DNA of 51,039 bases from an uncultured Spirochaetaceae bacterium (GTDB taxonomy: Bacteria; Spirochaetota; Spirochaetia; Treponematales; Treponemataceae): positions 1 through 51,039 of the forward strand of contig CACYWZ010000010.1 of the NCBI GenBank assembly GCA_902778325.1, given 5' to 3'. Positions within the stretch are counted from its first letter, which is position 1, and each line of letters begins with the position of its first letter. Of the stretch, positions 34,878 through 44,246 are shown piece by piece. Made by a program: the position numbers and the translations under genes. The notes under the pieces were generated by a model. The model was not told where the DNA came from and did no database searches. It worked only from the letters and a program-made list of their open reading frames with translations.

Positions 34878-35549
34878 TTATTTTGCGAGTTTTTCTTCAG
34901 CCTCGCTCTTTCGTATGTAGAACGGACCGTCATAATCTTGAAGTGGCGGTTCGTTTTTATTTATCATTTCTTCTGCTATTTCAAAAAGAGCGTCTGTTGT
35001 CACATTACGATTTTTATCACATATAAAACTTGTTGCAGGCAAAAGTTCACTCATAATTGAACAGAATAATTCTGCATCAGGCCCTGTCACAAAAAAAGAA
35101 TCCTCAACATTAAGATGTCGACGAATATCTTCTGGTTCTTCGTCAAAGGGTTCACAGATTCTGTTTCCATGCGAATAAATTGCACCATAGAATCTATCTT
35201 TTTTTGCATCAATAACAGAAATTACAGGATTTATTGAATCTGAGCAAAAATGCGCATATGCATCAAGTGTTTGAATGCCATAAACAGGAACGTTATGAGC
35301 AAGATTTATCGCTTTCAAAGCCGACATTCCAAGTCTCAAACCAGTGAATGAGCCAGGTCCTGTTGTAAGAGCCATATAGTTCAATTCATCAGCTTTTAAC
35401 TCAGCCTGAGCCATTACATAATCAATAGCAGGCAAAAGTTTTTCTGCCTGCTTCATTCCTATATCAAGTCTGAGTGTTACAGTATTTATATCATTTTTAG
35501 CTGCAATATAAATGCAAGTAGCAGCAGTATCTATTACAAGGGCTTTCAT
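34878..35549 (-). CDS. tsaB: tRNA threonylcarbamoyladenosine biosynthesis protein TsaB
   Basis: This encodes 223 residues. TsaB is the TsaD partner in t6A37 tRNA modification. MKALVIDTAATCIYIAAKND and TTGPGSFTGLRLGMSALKAI (about residues 62-81) are the ASKHA-fold signatures; YGIQTLDAYAHF follows. Its start overlaps the tsaE stop by four bases (ATGA), so the two are translationally coupled. It is the last gene of the minus-strand flagellar run. Confidence 0.95.
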   Translation of the reverse strand: MKALVIDTAATCIYIAAKNDINTVTLRLDIGMKQAEKLLPAIDYVMAQAELKADELNYMALTTGPGSFTGLRLGMSALKAINLAHNVPVYGIQTLDAYAHFCSDSINPVISVIDAKKDRFYGAIYSHGNRICEPFDEEPEDIRRHLNVEDSFFVTGPDAELFCSIMSELLPATSFICDKNRNVTTDALFEIAEEMINKNEPPLQDYDGPFYIRKSEAEEKLAK

Positions 35550-35983
35550 CTTATCTCCCCATACTCCCAGTTTTCCAATGTTATTTCACGTCCACCGTCT
35601 GACAAAGGCTCTAAGCGAAGTGTTATGGTTTTTCTAGGTAATTCGCTTCTAACTTTTTCGCTCCACTCAATAATCGAAACACCATCACCATAAAGCATAT
35701 CATCAGCACCAAGACCTTGAAAATCCTCAGCACTGTCTAAGCGATATGCATCAATATGAAAAAGAGGGAGTCTGCCAGAATATTCAGAAACAAGGCAGAA
35801 TGTAGGACTAGTTATTGTATCATCAACCCCAAGTGCTTTTGCAATACCTTTTGTGATTGTGGTTTTGCCAGCACCAAGAGTGCCTTCCATTGCAATTATA
35901 TCTCCTGCAACCAATTGCGCTCCAATTTTTTCACCTAACGCAATTGTTTCCTCTACAGAAGCAGTTTTAAAACGGAGAGTCAT
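35546..35983 (-). CDS. tsaE: tRNA threonylcarbamoyladenosine biosynthesis ATPase TsaE
   Basis: This encodes 145 residues. The Walker A motif GTLGAGKTTITKGIAKALGV (about residues 35-54), then SPTFCLVSEYSG and FHIDAYRLDSAEDF, are diagnostic of TsaE. It works with TsaB and TsaD in t6A synthesis. It overlaps both neighbours by four bases (ATGA), forming a tight operon. Confidence 0.96.
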   Translation of the reverse strand: MTLRFKTASVEETIALGEKIGAQLVAGDIIAMEGTLGAGKTTITKGIAKALGVDDTITSPTFCLVSEYSGRLPLFHIDAYRLDSAEDFQGLGADDMLYGDGVSIIEWSEKVRSELPRKTITLRLEPLSDGGREITLENWEYGEIR

Positions 35984-36246
35984 AGTGGTAATGCACCTTC
36001 CTCGTCCATTTTCTTTACATATTCACGAAGTGATTTCACTATTGGCAAAATAGGATAATTGAAATCACCCTTTATTTCGCCAAACTCAATTTTCTTGTCG
36101 CCAAGGGGACCTGTTTCAATAATAAAATTAACAGGAATATCTATGTTTCTAGCAAGGATTTCCATATTAGCAATCGCTGTAAACTTTCGGCGATAATAAA
36201 CGCACCCTTCTTCGCGCTCAATCTCTTTTAACTCGTTTACTTTCAT
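35980..36246 (-). CDS. Small conserved-looking protein in flagellar/tsa operon, unknown function
   Basis: This encodes 88 residues (MKVNELKEIEREEGCVYYRR at the start). No signal peptide or membrane span is visible, and beta-type segments alternate with a C-terminal helix (SLREYVKKMDEEG). It overlaps tsaE by four bases and lies 39 bp after the PilZ gene. I do not recognise a family; tight coupling supports it as real. Confidence 0.8.
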   Translation of the reverse strand: MKVNELKEIEREEGCVYYRRKFTAIANMEILARNIDIPVNFIIETGPLGDKKIEFGEIKGDFNYPILPIVKSLREYVKKMDEEGALPL

Positions 36247-36285
36247 AAGTTAAGGCTGCTCCAAAAAAGTTCTTACCCTGCAATG

Positions 36286-37371
36286 TTAGATAAATTTATT
36301 TACCATTGCAAGTACTATATTCTTCGTTTCTGGTTCAATTTTTACAAACTGTATGTGTAGCAAAAATTTTCCAGGCGAATCGGATTTATCAGTTCCTGTA
36401 ATTATTCCAACTGCAATATTATCAGATTTCTTTGGCAAATGGAACTCAAGATAAATGTATTGCCCCTCGCGAATTGGAAGACTTGCAAGAAGGCTACAAC
36501 CACCACTTGAAACATTTTTTAGCACCCCCTTATACTTCTGCTGAAGAGGAGTATAAGAAACATCATTCTTTCTGCTTGAATCAGAACTAACACGAACAGC
36601 CGCAAAAGTGCAACCAGAATTAATTTCAACACGGTCATTTTGACGCTGCAAAAGTTGCTTAACATCATTTGTATGGGAAATAAGCATTTCCACTGTTCCC
36701 GAACTATTTTGTTGATAACGCACTACTCGTGTTGTAAGGGCATATGAAATTCCATTTGCAGTTGTTAATGAAAACACAACTCGCGAAAGAGAATCTGGCT
36801 TATTCTGTCCTTTTGCTAAATTATCTGGTATCGAAAGAATAAGACCTTCTGTTCTATTATCAGCAATTACAGCATTGCAACGTACACCAGCTTTATCCGC
36901 AAATTGCAAAGTCTGTCCAGCTTCAATATTTTTCGTCGAAGTAATAATAACATCTCGGCGATAAAAATTCTCCATCTTCTCCTTAAGCGTAAAAAGCACA
37001 GAAATCAAACGCTGAGATGCATTGGCAGCAATGAAATCTTGATAGCGCTGTCTAAAAATATCTCCAAATTTGTCAGAATCCTGAACCAAATAAATTATAT
37101 TTACATTTGTATATTTGTGCCCAATTTCCCAAAGCAAATCCCTTTCATCACTTGTCAGATTTAAATCCTTTGTGGCCTGTTTCAAATCTCTTGCAGTTAT
37201 AGGCTTTTTTTTCTGAGCCTCAATCCACTCTGGCGTATTGAACTTTTTTGTTAAAGTTCGATAGACAATATAGAAAAGAACAAGAAGAGAAATTATTACA
37301 GCACCAATGATAATAACATTGACAAAATAGCCGCTAGCACGAGCTTGAAGCGGAGATATATTTGATTTCAT
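36286..37371 (-). CDS. Membrane-anchored PilZ-domain (c-di-GMP-binding) protein
   Basis: This encodes 361 residues. One N-terminal membrane segment (VNVIIIGAVIISLLVLFYIV, about residues 18-37) anchors a cytoplasmic part. Residues about 140-230 resemble the YcgR/PilZ N-terminal domain, and the PilZ domain runs from about 240. The c-di-GMP motif appears as RQNDRVEIN (RxxxR-like, shortened) and NVSSGGCSLLA ((D/N)xSxxG). In spirochaetes such proteins affect motility through the flagellar motor. Location between fliD and tsaE supports a motility role; c-di-GMP binding is an inference because the first arginine motif is imperfect. Confidence 0.75.
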   Translation of the reverse strand: MKSNISPLQARASGYFVNVIIIGAVIISLLVLFYIVYRTLTKKFNTPEWIEAQKKKPITARDLKQATKDLNLTSDERDLLWEIGHKYTNVNIIYLVQDSDKFGDIFRQRYQDFIAANASQRLISVLFTLKEKMENFYRRDVIITSTKNIEAGQTLQFADKAGVRCNAVIADNRTEGLILSIPDNLAKGQNKPDSLSRVVFSLTTANGISYALTTRVVRYQQNSSGTVEMLISHTNDVKQLLQRQNDRVEINSGCTFAAVRVSSDSSRKNDVSYTPLQQKYKGVLKNVSSGGCSLLASLPIREGQYIYLEFHLPKKSDNIAVGIITGTDKSDSPGKFLLHIQFVKIEPETKNIVLAMVNKFI

Positions 37372-37374
37372 AAG

Positions 37375-37953
37375 CTACATCCTAATTGCATTAGCAATCG
37401 CTCTAATACGAGGTGTCAGCTCATACTCAGCTAAATCACCCGTTAACACAGTATCCTTTGACTCCAACGCACTTTCAAAATCTTTGAGAATGGGGGAAAA
37501 TTCTGCAAAAAATTCAGAGAACTGCTTTCCATCTAAAATCATTTTATCATACTTTTCAGGAGAAAGAGATGCGACTCTACAAAAGTTTTCTATTTCATCT
37601 GCAACTCGCTTTATCAATACTCCAGCCTCTGCATCTTTTCCTGATTGCATAAGTACTGGAATATTTTCAAGTTCATCTGCCAATTTTGAAAAATCATCAG
37701 CAGAAAGTTTTAATTCTCGCTCAATATCAGAAACATTCATTACCGAAAGTTCTAGTTTAGAACATTCTGACAACGATTTTTTTGCAATTCGCTCAAAATC
37801 ATTTGCAGAAATATTTTCATCATCTAGCGTGATCGCAACTGTGGTTGCACCGTTTGCTGCAAATTCTTTTTCAAAAGCTACAAGCACATCTCCAACAGTT
37901 TTTTCGTTTTCAAGACTTACGTCAATTTTCTCACTATTTACAAAAAAATCCAT
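37375..37953 (-). CDS. Unknown protein encoded between fliD and the PilZ gene
   Basis: This encodes 192 residues. MDFFVNSEKIDVSLENEKTV resembles a ubiquitin-like beta-grasp start, and most of the rest is helical and acidic (IERELKLSADDFSKLADELE, FFAEFSPILKDFESALES). No signal or membrane segment is visible. It is 41 bp after fliD and 3 bp before the PilZ gene, so it belongs to the flagellar transcript. A chaperone-like role for FliD would fit the position, but nothing in the sequence proves it. Confidence 0.8.
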   Translation of the reverse strand: MDFFVNSEKIDVSLENEKTVGDVLVAFEKEFAANGATTVAITLDDENISANDFERIAKKSLSECSKLELSVMNVSDIERELKLSADDFSKLADELENIPVLMQSGKDAEAGVLIKRVADEIENFCRVASLSPEKYDKMILDGKQFSEFFAEFSPILKDFESALESKDTVLTGDLAEYELTPRIRAIANAIRM

Positions 37954-37994
37954 TTTTACACCTCTTCCAGTATACCAAAAATAAACATAAAAGT

Positions 37995-40094
37995 CTAATT
38001 ATTATTTCGATTAAAAGTATTGTCGATAGAATTGGACTGCGACTGAAGACTATTTAGAGAACTCTCCATCTGCGCATATTTTCGCTTCAGTTCAGACTCT
38101 TTAGATTGAAGTTGAGTTTCAAGAGTTGCAATTTTCTTCTTTGAATTCTGGATTTTAGTATCAAGAGATGCTGTTCTACTAGAAATAATTCCTCCTGATT
38201 GAACCCACGCAGTTAATTGCTTATCTATCAAAAGCCCAATCCCACTGTCAATAATTAAATCACCATCACTATCATATCCAAAAAGGTTCTTTATCTCATC
38301 AAGATGGTTCTCAAGACTACTGTCAAGTTTTTTCTCGTCAACTTCCAAATATCCACGCACTTGACTAGCATTGTAACTTCCGGAAGAACCAGAAGCGTTC
38401 GTTGAAATACCAATTTGAGACAACATTGTAATTTCAGCATCATCTGCGTAGCGATAATTACCAGAAATAGCACGCTGAAGCGAAGTTTTTCCACTTGATA
38501 ATGAATAATCCGATTGAAATAAGCCAAGTTTTTTCTTTTCAGACTCCTTTTCCTCATCACTCAAATATTCAAGTTCTGCAATTACTTCTGGTTTATTTTG
38601 AGACAAAATATTTAACTCTGCAAGTGTCTGATTATACTTTCCAATAAATGTTATCAAAGCATTCTTCGCAGACTCTGTGTCAGGCTTAATATTTATAGTT
38701 GCAGTTTTTTCAGTTTTTTCGTTTATATGAAGAGTGACATGAGGTATTACATCATCAACAGAATTATTCGCACGAGTAATAGTTATCCCCTCATATTTAA
38801 AAATAGCATCAGAAGCAACTGTAATTGGATGAACTGGCTCAAAACCAAACTCATCTTCTGTTGATGGAGAAGCTTTCATAGGAGAAACAGAAACACTTCG
38901 ACCTGTATTTCTATTTTTAATAATTATAGCAACTGTATCAGGATAATCACTAAGAGGAAAACTAACTTGAGTTTCTCCAGTTTCAGAATCGACAGGAAAT
39001 TGCGATATATCAAAAAAAGTTTCAGTACCATCAGCATTTTTTAGATATACAAAAGAATCATCTATTATGGGGTCAACTTGCACAAATTCCTTTTCAGGTT
39101 CAAGTTCCAAAAACGTATTTGCAGGATTATTAAAAATAGTAACCCCATTAAATGAAATAGAACCAGGAGGAGGTAACTCTGGCTCTGAAAATGCAGAGTC
39201 TGAATTATCAGAAACCTCACTTATAATTTGTTGATTTTCAGTTATATCATGCTCTAATTGATTTGTAGACACTGAAAAAGAAATTATCGAATCTTTATCA
39301 GCTAATATTTCATCAGGAATTTGTATCTCAAATGCAGAGCGAGGAGAAAGATTCATATTTCCATCTTTTTCTTCTACTCCATCTAAAGAAAGTTCAGGGA
39401 CACCTTCAGTAGCTTCAGATTCTAAATTCGGAAGTGTCATAGAACTTTTATCATTCGCAAATGTAACAACATTTTTTTCTGATTTCTGGAGCATTCCAGT
39501 CTCAATCGCATAAGACAATGCACTGTCTTTAAAAACAAGACGATTTTCTTTTCCAGTCAAAAGGGATTCTAACAATAACGCTTGTTTACTAGAACTTACA
39601 TTTACAAGGGATGCTTTTAAATTTTTTCCACCGCGCTTATTTAAACTTGTAACAAAATCAGAAAGTTTTCCTCCCTTCCATGGCATAGAAATTGTTTTTT
39701 CACCAATTTGGTAAGTATAAATTCCAGAAGGCACAGTACTTTTCTTATCTGATTCATCAGAAATAAATCTATCCGCAGCAGCTGGTGCTATAACATCAAT
39801 TTTAAAAGAACCAAATGATGCATCTCGACCAGGTTCAGCAGTTATCGCAGATTCATCAGTTGAATCTGCTAATTTGTTGTTAAATGGATTTTCAAAAGAA
39901 TATAAAGATTTTGCACTAGAGCGAAGATCAGACATTCGCTGATTGATATCTCGCCAAGCAGTCTGCTGAGTCTCATACGATTCAAGAGTTTCCTGCTCGC
40001 GATTGAGAGGAATTCGTTCTATTTTCATGAGACCTTCTACAGTTTCATTAGACCTGTATTTATTACTGACCCCTGGTATACTTATATCAGCCAT
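37995..40094 (-). CDS. fliD: Flagellar filament cap protein FliD
   Basis: This encodes 699 residues, long but normal for treponemes; TAGGAG precedes ATG 40094. The N-terminus (ADISIPGVSNKYRSNETVEG, then RIPLNREQETLESYETQQTA and FENPFNNKLADS) is the HAP2 N-terminal domain. The C-terminus (DSGIGLLIDKQLTAWVQSGG, then LDTKIQNSKKKIATLETQLQ and MESSLNSLQSQSN) is the paired coiled coil. FliD caps the growing filament. The central region is expanded and beta-rich. Confidence 0.95.
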   Translation of the reverse strand: MADISIPGVSNKYRSNETVEGLMKIERIPLNREQETLESYETQQTAWRDINQRMSDLRSSAKSLYSFENPFNNKLADSTDESAITAEPGRDASFGSFKIDVIAPAAADRFISDESDKKSTVPSGIYTYQIGEKTISMPWKGGKLSDFVTSLNKRGGKNLKASLVNVSSSKQALLLESLLTGKENRLVFKDSALSYAIETGMLQKSEKNVVTFANDKSSMTLPNLESEATEGVPELSLDGVEEKDGNMNLSPRSAFEIQIPDEILADKDSIISFSVSTNQLEHDITENQQIISEVSDNSDSAFSEPELPPPGSISFNGVTIFNNPANTFLELEPEKEFVQVDPIIDDSFVYLKNADGTETFFDISQFPVDSETGETQVSFPLSDYPDTVAIIIKNRNTGRSVSVSPMKASPSTEDEFGFEPVHPITVASDAIFKYEGITITRANNSVDDVIPHVTLHINEKTEKTATINIKPDTESAKNALITFIGKYNQTLAELNILSQNKPEVIAELEYLSDEEKESEKKKLGLFQSDYSLSSGKTSLQRAISGNYRYADDAEITMLSQIGISTNASGSSGSYNASQVRGYLEVDEKKLDSSLENHLDEIKNLFGYDSDGDLIIDSGIGLLIDKQLTAWVQSGGIISSRTASLDTKIQNSKKKIATLETQLQSKESELKRKYAQMESSLNSLQSQSNSIDNTFNRNNN

Positions 40095-40146
40095 CTATAT
40101 GCACACTCCTACCAGATTGAGTGCATTTATTACGTAAAAAAGAAAT

Positions 40147-40542
40147 TCAAACAGTCTTATGAAAAATTAGACCTGCCGTTCTTTCCATACGCTCTTTTAA
40201 AATCAGCGACTCTCTGGAAGGTATCTCCTTTATTACTTTATCGGTAGATGGGTCAACAATCTCAACAATTAAGCCTAAATCCTTAACAACTGTAAACTGA
40301 GTTTTTCGTCCAACAACATCTGCTGAAATTTTTTGCACAGCACGAGACTGAGCTTCAACCTTTGCATTATTTTTTTCAAGGTCATGAGCTACTTCTATCG
40401 AATCATTCATCAAATATTCTACTTTTCGAGCAGAAACTACTTTCGGTAATGATTTTTTAGCAATAGCAGCTCCAATTTCACTATTGGATGATACGGAGTT
40501 TACGGACTTTTCTGCAACACCAGAACAACCACTTATTGTCAT
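40147..40542 (-). CDS. flaG: FlaG family flagellar protein
   Basis: This encodes 131 residues; AGGAG precedes ATG 40542. The C-terminal FlaG domain is clear: VVKDLGLIVEIVDPSTDKVI then KEIPSRESLILKERMERTAG. It lies between the flagellin genes and fliD, the usual place; FlaG influences filament length. The N-terminal 60 residues are low-complexity and Ser-rich. Confidence 0.9.
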   Translation of the reverse strand: MTISGCSGVAEKSVNSVSSNSEIGAAIAKKSLPKVVSARKVEYLMNDSIEVAHDLEKNNAKVEAQSRAVQKISADVVGRKTQFTVVKDLGLIVEIVDPSTDKVIKEIPSRESLILKERMERTAGLIFHKTV

Positions 40543-40604
40543 TTGACTATCTCCTAAAAAAAAATAAACAGAAAGGGGGCGCGACCATTCTGCTTATTAT
40601 AACC

Positions 40605-40643
40605 ACTGTTGAAAAGATATCATCCAGAAATCTTTTCAACAGT
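40605..40643 (-). terminator. Strong hairpin after flaB1 (possible terminator or mRNA stabiliser)
   Basis: ACTGTTGAAAAGAT (40605-40618) pairs perfectly with ATCTTTTCAACAGT (40630-40643), a 14-bp stem with an 11-nt loop. No T tract follows on the flagellin strand, so simple rho-independent termination is not obvious; protection of the flagellin mRNA 3' end is an alternative. Confidence 0.5.
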
Positions 40644-40657
40644 TAACAACTTAGATA

Positions 40658-41524
40658 CTAACGCAACAAAGCCAAAACGTTCTGTGACTGAGAATTAGCC
40701 TGTGCGAGCATAGCAGTACCAGACTGTGTGAGAATCTGATTCTTTGTAAAATCAACCATCTCTGAAGCCATATCAGTATCGCGAATACGAGATTCTGCAG
40801 ACTGAGTATTCTCAGCAGCGACAGCAACACCCTTTGCAGCCATCTCAAAACGATTCTGATAAGCACCAAGGTCAGCACGCTGCTTATTGATTGTCTTCAA
40901 GGCTTCGTCCAACTTTCCAATAGCAGCATTAGCATTTTCTACACTAGAAAGCTGCAATCCAGAACTTCCATTCTCTTCAGCACCACTTCCATCTCTTAAT
41001 CCAAGAGCTGTTGCAGTCATTGTGCCAACGAAAATCTGAACATTCTGATCCATATTTGCGCCAACTTGCAATTGCATAATCTTTCCCGCCTGAGAATCTT
41101 TTGCAAATCCACCAGTCAGCATATTCATTCCATTAAACTGAGCCTGTGATGCAACACGGTCAACCTCTGCTACAAGCTGAGAAACCTCAACCTGAATCTG
41201 CATACGATCTTCATCTGTATAAATACCGTTAGCAGCCTGAACAGCAAGCTCACGTACACGCTGAACAATATCAGTTGTTTCCTGAAGATATCCTTCAGTT
41301 GTCTGAATGAAAGAAACACCATTCTGAATATTTCTATTAGCCTGGTTCAAACCGCGAATCTGACTTCTCATCTTCTCAGACACTGCCAATCCAGAAGCAT
41401 CATCGCCTGCACGGTTAATCTTCATTCCTGAGCTAAGTTTCTCAGTATTGTTCATCAAAGCTGCGTTTGACAAACCAAGTGTGCGGTCTGCAAACATTGA
41501 ACTCATGTTGTGATTGATAATCAT
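40658..41524 (-). CDS. flaB: Flagellin FlaB (core filament), copy 1
   Basis: This encodes 288 residues, typical for spirochaete Fla[21 protein letters not shown], then [20 protein letters not shown] and [20 protein letters not shown], are the D0/D1 N-terminal helices; [20 protein letters not shown] and the end [17 protein letters not shown] are the C-terminal helices. No signal peptide, as expected for export by the flagellar apparatus. It is about 75 percent similar to copy 2 by eye. The leader contains ACATGGAGG over the ribosome binding site. Confidence 0.97.
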   Translation of the reverse strand: MIINHNMSSMFADRTLGLSNAALMNNTEKLSSGMKINRAGDDASGLAVSEKMRSQIRGLNQANRNIQNGVSFIQTTEGYLQETTDIVQRVRELAVQAANGIYTDEDRMQIQVEVSQLVAEVDRVASQAQFNGMNMLTGGFAKDSQAGKIMQLQVGANMDQNVQIFVGTMTATALGLRDGSGAEENGSSGLQLSSVENANAAIGKLDEALKTINKQRADLGAYQNRFEMAAKGVAVAAENTQSAESRIRDTDMASEMVDFTKNQILTQSGTAMLAQANSQSQNVLALLR

Positions 41525-41533
41525 AATAATTGC

Positions 41534-41610
41534 CCTCCATGTTCTCTACATAAACCATCTTGATTTACGCCTGTCTGTGAGATTTCTGATTCGGTTTTGC
41601 GCCTCCGAAT
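41534..41610 (-). promoter_or_regulatory. flaB1 leader with CsrA-type GGA site and upstream hairpin
   Basis: On the minus strand ACATGGAGG (41534-41542) matches the CsrA consensus ACANGGANG and includes the ribosome binding site. About 50 bases upstream, ATTCGG and CCGAAT (41589-41610) form a 6-bp stem with a GGAGG at its base and loop edge, a second possible CsrA contact. This matches the two-site design known for FliW/CsrA-controlled flagellin leaders. Confidence 0.5.
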
Positions 41611-41801
41611 ACCGCAAAAATCTAACAGCAGAAACTGTTTGTTATTGTGTGAGAATAACAAACCATCTTTACTGGCACAAACAAAAGAACATAACTTGTA
41701 CAAACAACTTCAAAATTGCTGTACAACCCATATTATATAACAGAGATATAAAATTGAAAAGAGAAAAAGAGGGAAATTTTTAAAAAAAACGCTAAAGTTA
41801 T

Positions 41802-41846
41802 AAAAAAAAAACAGTCAGTAGCCGAAAAAAAATTCCGACTACTGAC
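41802..41846 (-). terminator. Rho-independent terminator after flaB2
   Basis: On the minus strand GTCAGTAGTCGG pairs with a CGGCTACTGAC arm around a T-rich loop and is followed by nine or ten T. It separates the two flagellin genes into different transcripts. Confidence 0.8.
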
Positions 41847-41861
41847 AAAACCATCAGTCCA

Positions 41862-42722
41862 CTATCTGATCAAAGAAAGAACGTTCTGTGACTGAGAATT
41901 AGCCTGCGCGAGCATAGCTGTACCAGCCTGAGACAAAATCTGATTCTTTGTGTAATCAACCATCTGGCTAGCCATATCTGTGTCGCGGATGCGTGACTCA
42001 GAAGCCTGCATATTCTCTGCAGAAACATCCAATCCCTTAACAGCATGCTCAAGGCGATTCTGGTATCCACCAAGGTCAGCGCGCTGCTTGTTAATCTTCT
42101 TCAAAGCCTCATCAAGAGTACCGATAGCGCGGTTTGCATCCTCTGGTGTTGTGAGCTGAAGAATCTGCTCTGTACCAGCCTCGCGAACTCCGAGAGCCTG
42201 AGCTGTCATTGTTCCGATGTAAACCTGAATGCGCTGATCCATGTTTGCACCAACGTGCAACCACATAGAAGCTGTAACTGAATTCTCGCCAGTTGACTGA
42301 GCGAAACGTCCAGTAAGCATGTTCATACCATTGAACTGAGCCTGTGAAGCGATGCGGTCTACTTCTGCAACAAGCTGAGAAACCTCAACCTGAATCTGCA
42401 TACGATCCTCGTCTGTGTAGATACCGTTTGATGACTGAACTGCGAGCTCACGAATACGCTGAACAATATCAGTAGTCTCCTGCAGATAACCTTCTGTTGT
42501 CTGAATGAAGCTGATACCATTCTGAGCATTCTCAGATGCCTGGTTCAAGCCACGAATCTGGCTTCTCATTTTCTCAGATACTGCCAATCCAGAAGCGTCG
42601 TCGCCTGCGCGGTTAATCTTCTCGCCTGATGAAAGTTTTTCCATGTCCTTGCTCAATGAGCCATTTGTAACGCCCAAAGTGCGATTTGAGAACATAGCTG
42701 ACATGTTGTGGTTGATGACCAT
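41862..42722 (-). CDS. flaB: Flagellin FlaB (core filament), copy 2
   Basis: This encodes 286 residues. [20 protein letters not shown], then [20 protein letters not shown] and [20 protein letters not shown], and the end [17 protein letters not shown] show the conserved D0/D1 core. The central part differs from copy 1 ([20 protein letters not shown]). Spirochaete filaments often contain several FlaB isoforms. A terminator lies directly downstream, and the leader carries GGA motifs, so it is separately regulated. Confidence 0.97.
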   Translation of the reverse strand: MVINHNMSAMFSNRTLGVTNGSLSKDMEKLSSGEKINRAGDDASGLAVSEKMRSQIRGLNQASENAQNGISFIQTTEGYLQETTDIVQRIRELAVQSSNGIYTDEDRMQIQVEVSQLVAEVDRIASQAQFNGMNMLTGRFAQSTGENSVTASMWLHVGANMDQRIQVYIGTMTAQALGVREAGTEQILQLTTPEDANRAIGTLDEALKKINKQRADLGGYQNRLEHAVKGLDVSAENMQASESRIRDTDMASQMVDYTKNQILSQAGTAMLAQANSQSQNVLSLIR

Positions 42723-42729
42723 AATTTTT

Positions 42730-42773
42730 CCTCCATGGAATTTTTTATACAGGTCGAATCCTTTCTCCCTGTT
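42730..42773 (-). promoter_or_regulatory. flaB2 leader with clustered GGA motifs (possible CsrA sites)
   Basis: On the minus strand AACAGGGAGAAAGGATT (42757-42773) and CCATGGAGGA over the ribosome binding site give four GGA or GGGA motifs within 45 bases before the start. The rest of the 195-bp gap 42723-42917 shows no clear promoter. Confidence 0.4.
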
Positions 42774-42917
42774 GTAAAAGACTACTGCATATTACAAGGC
42801 TACACCGCAATCTTTTGCATATGAGCAACACGAACATTCTCTTCAACGAAGGCTCTATTCGTTGCTACCCATTGTATATTGTCGTCGATAGGTGTCGTAA
42901 TCTTGAATCATATTTTT

Positions 42918-44246
42918 TTATTTTCCAGAAATTACAACACCTCCAAAAGAAACATACGGCAAAACATCTTCTCCATTGCAGACAACATCTTTTGAAATAT
43001 CTTTTATATTCATCAAAATATCAGAAAGATTCCCGTTTATCATAACCTCGTTCACAGGATATTTGATTTTGCCGTCTTCAATATAAAAACTGTTTTTCGC
43101 CACTCCTGAAAAATCACCGTTTGTGCCAGGCGCTCCACCAGAGAACGAGCCAACAAGAAGTCCACGATTTATTCCCTTGATAATATCTGGAAGAGGCTTA
43201 ACACCACCTTCTATGACAACAGCACAATCAGTGTTTTTTGTGCGCTCAAATCCCGTTTTGTTTGCATTGAACAAATCAAGACGGAATGATTTCAAGACGC
43301 CATTTTCGATTAAGTTGTAGCTTTCAGAAATAAAGCCGTCCTCTGTATATTTTTGAGGGCACACGATACGAGGATCGTCAACACTAAGTCGCACAGTAAG
43401 TCGCTCATCAGCAACTTTTTTATTAAGTTTATCGAGCCAAATGCTTGTTTTGTCGCGAATAACTGAACCGCTGACAAAATTTGACATAATATCGCCGAGA
43501 AACTGCGAAAGACATTTTGGTGTAAGCAAAATCGTGCCATCAGGGATTTTTCCGTCAAAAGCACGAAGTTCAAGTTGCTTTTCCGTTTCGCAAAGTTCTT
43601 TTTCGATGTCCGAAAGCTCGATAAAAGGAGTGCTCAAATCTTCAGTGATAACACCAGTTCCGTTCATTGAAGTCGTTTTCTCTCCATCGAGCGCAGAAAA
43701 AGAAACCTCCACACAGTACCAGCCACGTTTTGTCAAAAACTCTGTACCGTTCGTGTTGCGATAAAATTTGTCACCCTTTACATGCTTGAAAACAGTATCA
43801 GAAATCAAAATTTTCGGGTGACGCTTTTTTATATCTTCCAAAAGTTCTTTTGCGCGAGCAAAAAAAGCACTAATATCGCCAGTATAAGCCTCATTAGAAA
43901 ACTCCCTGCTTTCCTGTTTTGGCGCAATATCATAAGCGTCATCGGCGACACCAGATTCTGCGCTCTTGATACAATCTGCAGCAGCCTTCTCAAGCGCCTC
44001 ATCGTCAAGTTTGTTGATTGCAGCAGAGCCTTTTTTGTTATCCTTGAACACAGTCATTCCAGCCGCATCGTCAAAAAGCGTGCGGAAAAGGCTAAATTCA
44101 CCATTCACAACATTAAACTCATGAACCTCAGAGCGCGAAACAACAATATGAGCCTTATCAGCGCCGTTCTTTTTCAATTCACGTTCTATCTTCAATGCAA
44201 TTTCTTTCAAGTCTTCCATAATAAACCACCGCTTATTTTCCGCCAA
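42918..44246 (-). CDS. pmbA: TldE/PmbA-type metalloprotease partner
   Basis: This encodes 442 residues. The PmbA/TldE subunit pairs with TldD to form a peptidase acting on unfolded peptides and, in some bacteria, on RiPP precursors. Landmarks: EFNVVNGEFSLFRTLFDDAA, KRHPKILISDTVFKHVKGDK, LTPKCLSQFLGDIMSNFVSG and GGAPGTNGDFSGVAKNSFYI near residue 380. The start overlaps the tldD stop by 14 bp. The alternative start at the internal Met (MEDLKEIALK, 44219) avoids the overlap and cannot be excluded. Confidence 0.92.
   Translation of the reverse strand: MAENKRWFIMEDLKEIALKIERELKKNGADKAHIVVSRSEVHEFNVVNGEFSLFRTLFDDAAGMTVFKDNKKGSAAINKLDDEALEKAAADCIKSAESGVADDAYDIAPKQESREFSNEAYTGDISAFFARAKELLEDIKKRHPKILISDTVFKHVKGDKFYRNTNGTEFLTKRGWYCVEVSFSALDGEKTTSMNGTGVITEDLSTPFIELSDIEKELCETEKQLELRAFDGKIPDGTILLTPKCLSQFLGDIMSNFVSGSVIRDKTSIWLDKLNKKVADERLTVRLSVDDPRIVCPQKYTEDGFISESYNLIENGVLKSFRLDLFNANKTGFERTKNTDCAVVIEGGVKPLPDIIKGINRGLLVGSFSGGAPGTNGDFSGVAKNSFYIEDGKIKYPVNEVMINGNLSDILMNIKDISKDVVCNGEDVLPYVSFGGVVISGK

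Noticed and set aside
42723-42917. Sigma-28 promoter for the flagellin genes
   Set aside because: No TAAA-N15-GCCGATAA-like pattern was found on the minus strand upstream of either flaB; a GTCGATAG near 42888 is on the wrong strand.
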